This document shows, piece after piece, positions 61,205-64,000 of a stretch of DNA of 64,000 nucleotides (position 1 is the first letter of the stretch; every line of letters starts with the position of its first letter). Made by a program: the position numbers and the translations under genes. The notes under the pieces are model-generated. The model was given only the letters and a program-made list of their open reading frames with translations, was not told where the DNA came from and did not search any database. Location of the stretch: assembly GCA_945861635.1 (NCBI GenBank), contig CAMAWH010000005.1, positions 1-64,000 of the forward strand. The letters are read 5' to 3'. The stretch is from Klebsiella pneumoniae (GTDB lineage: Bacteria > Myxococcota_A > UBA796 > SXON01).

Positions 61205-64000
61205 CTATCTCGAGCGCGTATCCGGGGCAAGGTCATCCGACGGCGGCGGGACGACACCGGAGACGTCGCTCAGCACGGCGTCGTTTCCGCCCGGGGACAG
61301 CACCTCGTCCGTCGGACCCTCGCTTTCCCCTGCGGGAAGCAGCGTTTCCTCGGCGGTGACGTCGGCGTGGGCAGGGCTGTCCAGGACGACGGGAATCGCG
61401 GCGGCCGCCGCAGGCAGGACGACGCTGCCCGGAAGGGGCTCTTCATAGCAGCACTTCTTGAATTTCAAGCCACTTCCGCATGGGCAGGGATCGTTGCGCC
61501 GCACGCCGCTTTCCGCGGCAAACATCCGAGTTTCAAGGCCCTTTGCGGGCGCCGACCGCTGCATCGGCTGGGACACGACGACGGGCTGGTACTCCGGCGT
61601 TAGCGCCTGCGCTGCCATGGCCTCATCCATCTCGCCCGATGCGAGGCGTTTCGCGATCTGCTTCCCCGGCGAAGCCGTCGCTTGTTCGGCCACTTGCATC
61701 TGGATGCGGAGGAGTCGGGCTACAACGGCCTCGTCGCGGAGCGATTCCATCAGTTTGAACATGTGGAATCCCTCCTTCTTGTATTCCAGGAGGGGGTTGC
61801 GTTGACCGTAGCTCCGCAGGCTGACTCCGTCACGCAGCCGGTCCATCGCCAGGAGGTGATCCTTCCAAAACTGGTCCGCAAACTGAAGGAGCAGCATGCG
61901 CTCGAGCTGGCGAAGCGTGTCTTCCCCGAGGTCCGCTTCCTTCGCCGTGTAAATCTCGACGCAGTCATTATGCAGCCGATCCCGAATCTCCTGCTTGGCC
62001 ATTTCCCGGAACTGTTGCGGCGTTTCATCCCATTGGATGCCGAATATTTCATTGATTCGCGCCAGAAACTTTTCCGCGCCCCACGACTCTGGATCTGTGT
62101 CCGCGAGGAATTCGTCGACGAGATCGTCCGCAAGCGCGTCCATCGACTCCAGCATCATCTTTCGGACGTTTTCCCCCGTGAGGGCGCGCCGCCGCAGGTC
62201 GTACACCGCCTTGCGCTGGAGGTTCATGACGTCGTCGTACTCCAACAGGTTCTTGCGCATGTTGAAATTGTGGCCTTCCACCTTCTTCTGCGCGCCCTCG
62301 ATGGAAGCCGTGATCCACCGGTGCTCGATGGCCTCATCGTCCTTGAGGCCCATCCGCTCCATCCAAACGATCTGTTTGTCGGCGCCAAAGATGCGGAGGA
62401 GGTCATCTTCAAGGGAGAGGTAGAATCGGGAGGATCCAGGATCTCCCTGCCGACCCGAGCGGCCGCGCAGCTGATTGTCGATACGTCGCGACTCGTGTCG
62501 CTCCGTTCCGAGTATGTGGAGCCCGCCCGCCGCCATCACCCGTTCACGCTCCACGGCGACCTGCGCCCGGTACTTCGCGACGGCCACGGCCTGCGCCTCT
62601 GGCTCGGGGTTGGCGCCGACTTCCATCCGGGCGAGCCCCTCGGGATCGCCGCCGAGTTTGATGTCCGTACCGCGGCCCGCCATGTTCGTGGAAATCGTGA
62701 TCGCCCCGAGGCGCCCCGCCTGCGCGACGATTTCTGCTTCCCGGGAGTGATTCTTCGCGTTGAGGACTTCGTGCGGAATTCCCTTCTTTTCGAGCATCCG
62801 TGCGACCAACTCGCTCTTCTCGACCGACGTCGTGCCAACGAGTACGGGTTGACGACGCGTGTAGCAGTCCTCCAGTTCCGTCATGACCTTTCTGAACTTT
62901 TCCGCCTGCGTCTTGTAGACGATGTCGTGGTGATCGAGCCGCGTAACAGGCCGGTTCGTCGGAATGGGCACGACTTCAAGCTTGTAGATGTTGGCGAATT
63001 CCTCCGCCTCCGTTTCCGCCGTCCCGGTCATGCCCGCGAGCTTTCCGTACATCCGGAAGTAATTCTGGAAGGTGATCGTGGCGTACGTTTGGCTTTCCGG
63101 CTCCACGGTCACGCGTTCTTTCGCTTCGACCGCCTGATGGAGTCCGTCTGACCATCGGCGGCCGTGCATCAGGCGCCCCGTGTGCTCATCGACGATAACG
63201 ACCTTGCTCTGGTGAACGACGTAGTCCTTGTCACGTTTGAAATTGAAATGGGCCTTCAGCGCTTGGTTCACGTGGTGAAGCACCTCGACGTTGTGCGGAT
63301 CGTAGAGGTTGTCGACGCCAAGGCGGGCTTCGACTTTGTCCATGCCCTCATCCGTCAGGCTCACGGTGCGCTGCTTTTCGTCGACCGTGAAATCAACCTC
63401 TTTTTGGAGCACTGGAATAATGCCGTCGATGACGTAGTATTTGTCGATCGACATCTCCGTCGGGCCGGAGATGATCAGCGGTGTGCGCGCCTCGTCGATC
63501 AGAATGGAGTCGACTTCGTCCACAATTGCGAAGTTGTGCCCGCGCTGCACGTACTGTTCCATCTGGAATTTCATATTGTCGCGCAGGTAGTCGAATCCAA
63601 ATTCGTTGTTCGTGCCATAGGTAATATCGGCCGCATAGGCGGTACGCTTGATGACATCATTTCGCTCACCCGACAGGATCTTCCCGGTTGTGAGACCGAG
63701 AAATCCGTAGATCTTGCCCATCCAATCGGCGTCGCGACTCGCGAGGTAGTCGTTGACCGTAACGACGTGGGCGCCCTTCCCGCCGAGCGCGTTGAGGTAG
63801 ACCGGCAGTGTTGCCACGAGAGTCTTGCCTTCACCTGTCTTCATTTCGGCAACCATGCCACGATGAAGCACCATTCCGCCGACGAGCTGCACGTCAAAAT
63901 GCCGCATTTCCATCGTTCGACGACCGGCCTCACGGACCACCGCAAACGCTTCCGGAAGCAGGTCGTCGAGCGATTCGCCGTTTTCGCTGCGCGTGCGGAA
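61205..64000 (-). CDS. secA: Preprotein translocase ATPase SecA (N-terminus beyond window)
   Basis: 931 residues are visible; the first part lies outside. [16 protein letters not shown] is the Walker A site, [16 protein letters not shown] and [14 protein letters not shown] follow the family, and [15 protein letters not shown] is the C-terminal zinc motif that binds SecB. About 75 further residues follow the zinc motif, which normally ends the protein. It drives Sec export. The next gene is rpsB. Confidence 0.96.
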   Translation of the reverse strand, partial: FRTRSENGESLDDLLPEAFAVVREAGRRTMEMRHFDVQLVGGMVLHRGMVAEMKTGEGKTLVATLPVYLNALGGKGAHVVTVNDYLASRDADWMGKIYGFLGLTTGKILSGERNDVIKRTAYAADITYGTNNEFGFDYLRDNMKFQMEQYVQRGHNFAIVDEVDSILIDEARTPLIISGPTEMSIDKYYVIDGIIPVLQKEVDFTVDEKQRTVSLTDEGMDKVEARLGVDNLYDPHNVEVLHHVNQALKAHFNFKRDKDYVVHQSKVVIVDEHTGRLMHGRRWSDGLHQAVEAKERVTVEPESQTYATITFQNYFRMYGKLAGMTGTAETEAEEFANIYKLEVVPIPTNRPVTRLDHHDIVYKTQAEKFRKVMTELEDCYTRRQPVLVGTTSVEKSELVARMLEKKGIPHEVLNAKNHSREAEIVAQAGRLGAITISTNMAGRGTDIKLGGDPEGLARMEVGANPEPEAQAVAVAKYRAQVAVERERVMAAGGLHILGTERHESRRIDNQLRGRSGRQGDPGSSRFYLSLEDDLLRIFGADKQIVWMERMGLKDDEAIEHRWITASIEGAQKKVEGHNFNMRKNLLEYDDVMNLQRKAVYDLRRRALTGENVRKMMLESMDALADDLVDEFLADTDPESWGAEKFLARINEIFGIQWDETPQQFREMAKQEIRDRLHNDCVEIYTAKEADLGEDTLRQLERMLLLQFADQFWKDHLLAMDRLRDGVSLRSYGQRNPLLEYKKEGFHMFKLMESLRDEAVVARLLRIQMQVAEQATASPGKQIAKRLASGEMDEAMAAQALTPEYQPVVVSQPMQRSAPAKGLETRMFAAESGVRRNDPCPCGSGLKFKKCCYEEPLPGSVVLPAAAAAIPVVLDSPAHADVTAEETLLPAGESEGPTDEVLSPGGNDAVLSDVSGVVPPPSDDLAPDTRSR

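Noticed and set aside
61682-63151. 489-codon open frame antisense to secA
   Set aside because: The secA frame is certain, and the opposite frame has no recognisable domain; it reflects codon bias.

Overview
This is a high-GC, gene-dense bacterial chromosome segment that I read as deltaproteobacterial, most likely Myxococcota or a near relative. The evidence is several proteins with MYXO-CTERM-like tails (Cys, hydrophobic segment, Arg cluster), many lipoproteins with Asp/Thr/Gly/Ser-rich spacers, a DUF4388-type protein, and an rpoZ-linked small protein. This placement is inference; no rRNA is present. I see no tRNA, rRNA, IS element, CRISPR array or prophage. No gene-free stretch exceeds 300 bases.

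Layout. 1-10.5 kb: an Old Yellow Enzyme-type flavoprotein, a DsbA-like protein, a parvulin foldase with an upstream SelW-like gene read through an in-frame UGA (3148-3150), a GATase-like membrane protein, a double-hotdog thioesterase, a DUF3616-like protein, a porin, rsgA and an esterase. 10.5-14.3 kb (minus): 2-oxoacid dehydrogenase E2, a YdcF protein, a small lipoprotein, glpK. 14.4-22.7 kb: four overlapping lipoprotein genes running into a phosphohexomutase, then PKD, DUF1460 and Asp/Tyr-rich proteins. 22.7-31.4 kb (mostly minus): sulfatase-TPR lipoprotein, DUF4388 protein, ECF sigma factor, hutU, rpoZ and two unknown coupled genes, with a KH-domain gene on plus. 31.5-33.6 kb: groES-groEL closed by a strong terminator. 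33.7-44.3 kb: small envelope proteins, a gluzincin-like metalloprotease, a metallophosphoesterase/tetraheme cytochrome, a TPR/zinc-finger protein, a Flp-like pilin and a spermidine synthase-like membrane protein. 44.4-49.2 kb: rplM-rpsI, lipoproteins, a FYDLN-type protein and truA. 49.3-64 kb (minus): a fused sorting-signal/outer-membrane-barrel protein, an Asd homologue lacking its catalytic Cys, a DUF465 protein, tsaB, rseP, cdsA, uppS, frr, pyrH, tsf, rpsB and secA (cut by the window end). An amidohydrolase gene lies on the opposite strand between pyrH and tsf, and dxr is absent.

The core genes serve translation, protein folding and export, and phospholipid/undecaprenyl synthesis. The accessory genes are dominated by envelope lipoproteins, many with extremely short signal peptides. 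Most same-strand neighbours overlap as ATGA, GTGA or TGATG, suggesting pervasive translational coupling.

The two strongest unusual signals are the UGA-containing SelW-like gene with a candidate SECIS hairpin, and the 765-residue open frame joining a MYXO-CTERM-like anchor to a second signal peptide and an outer-membrane barrel through one shared Arg cluster.
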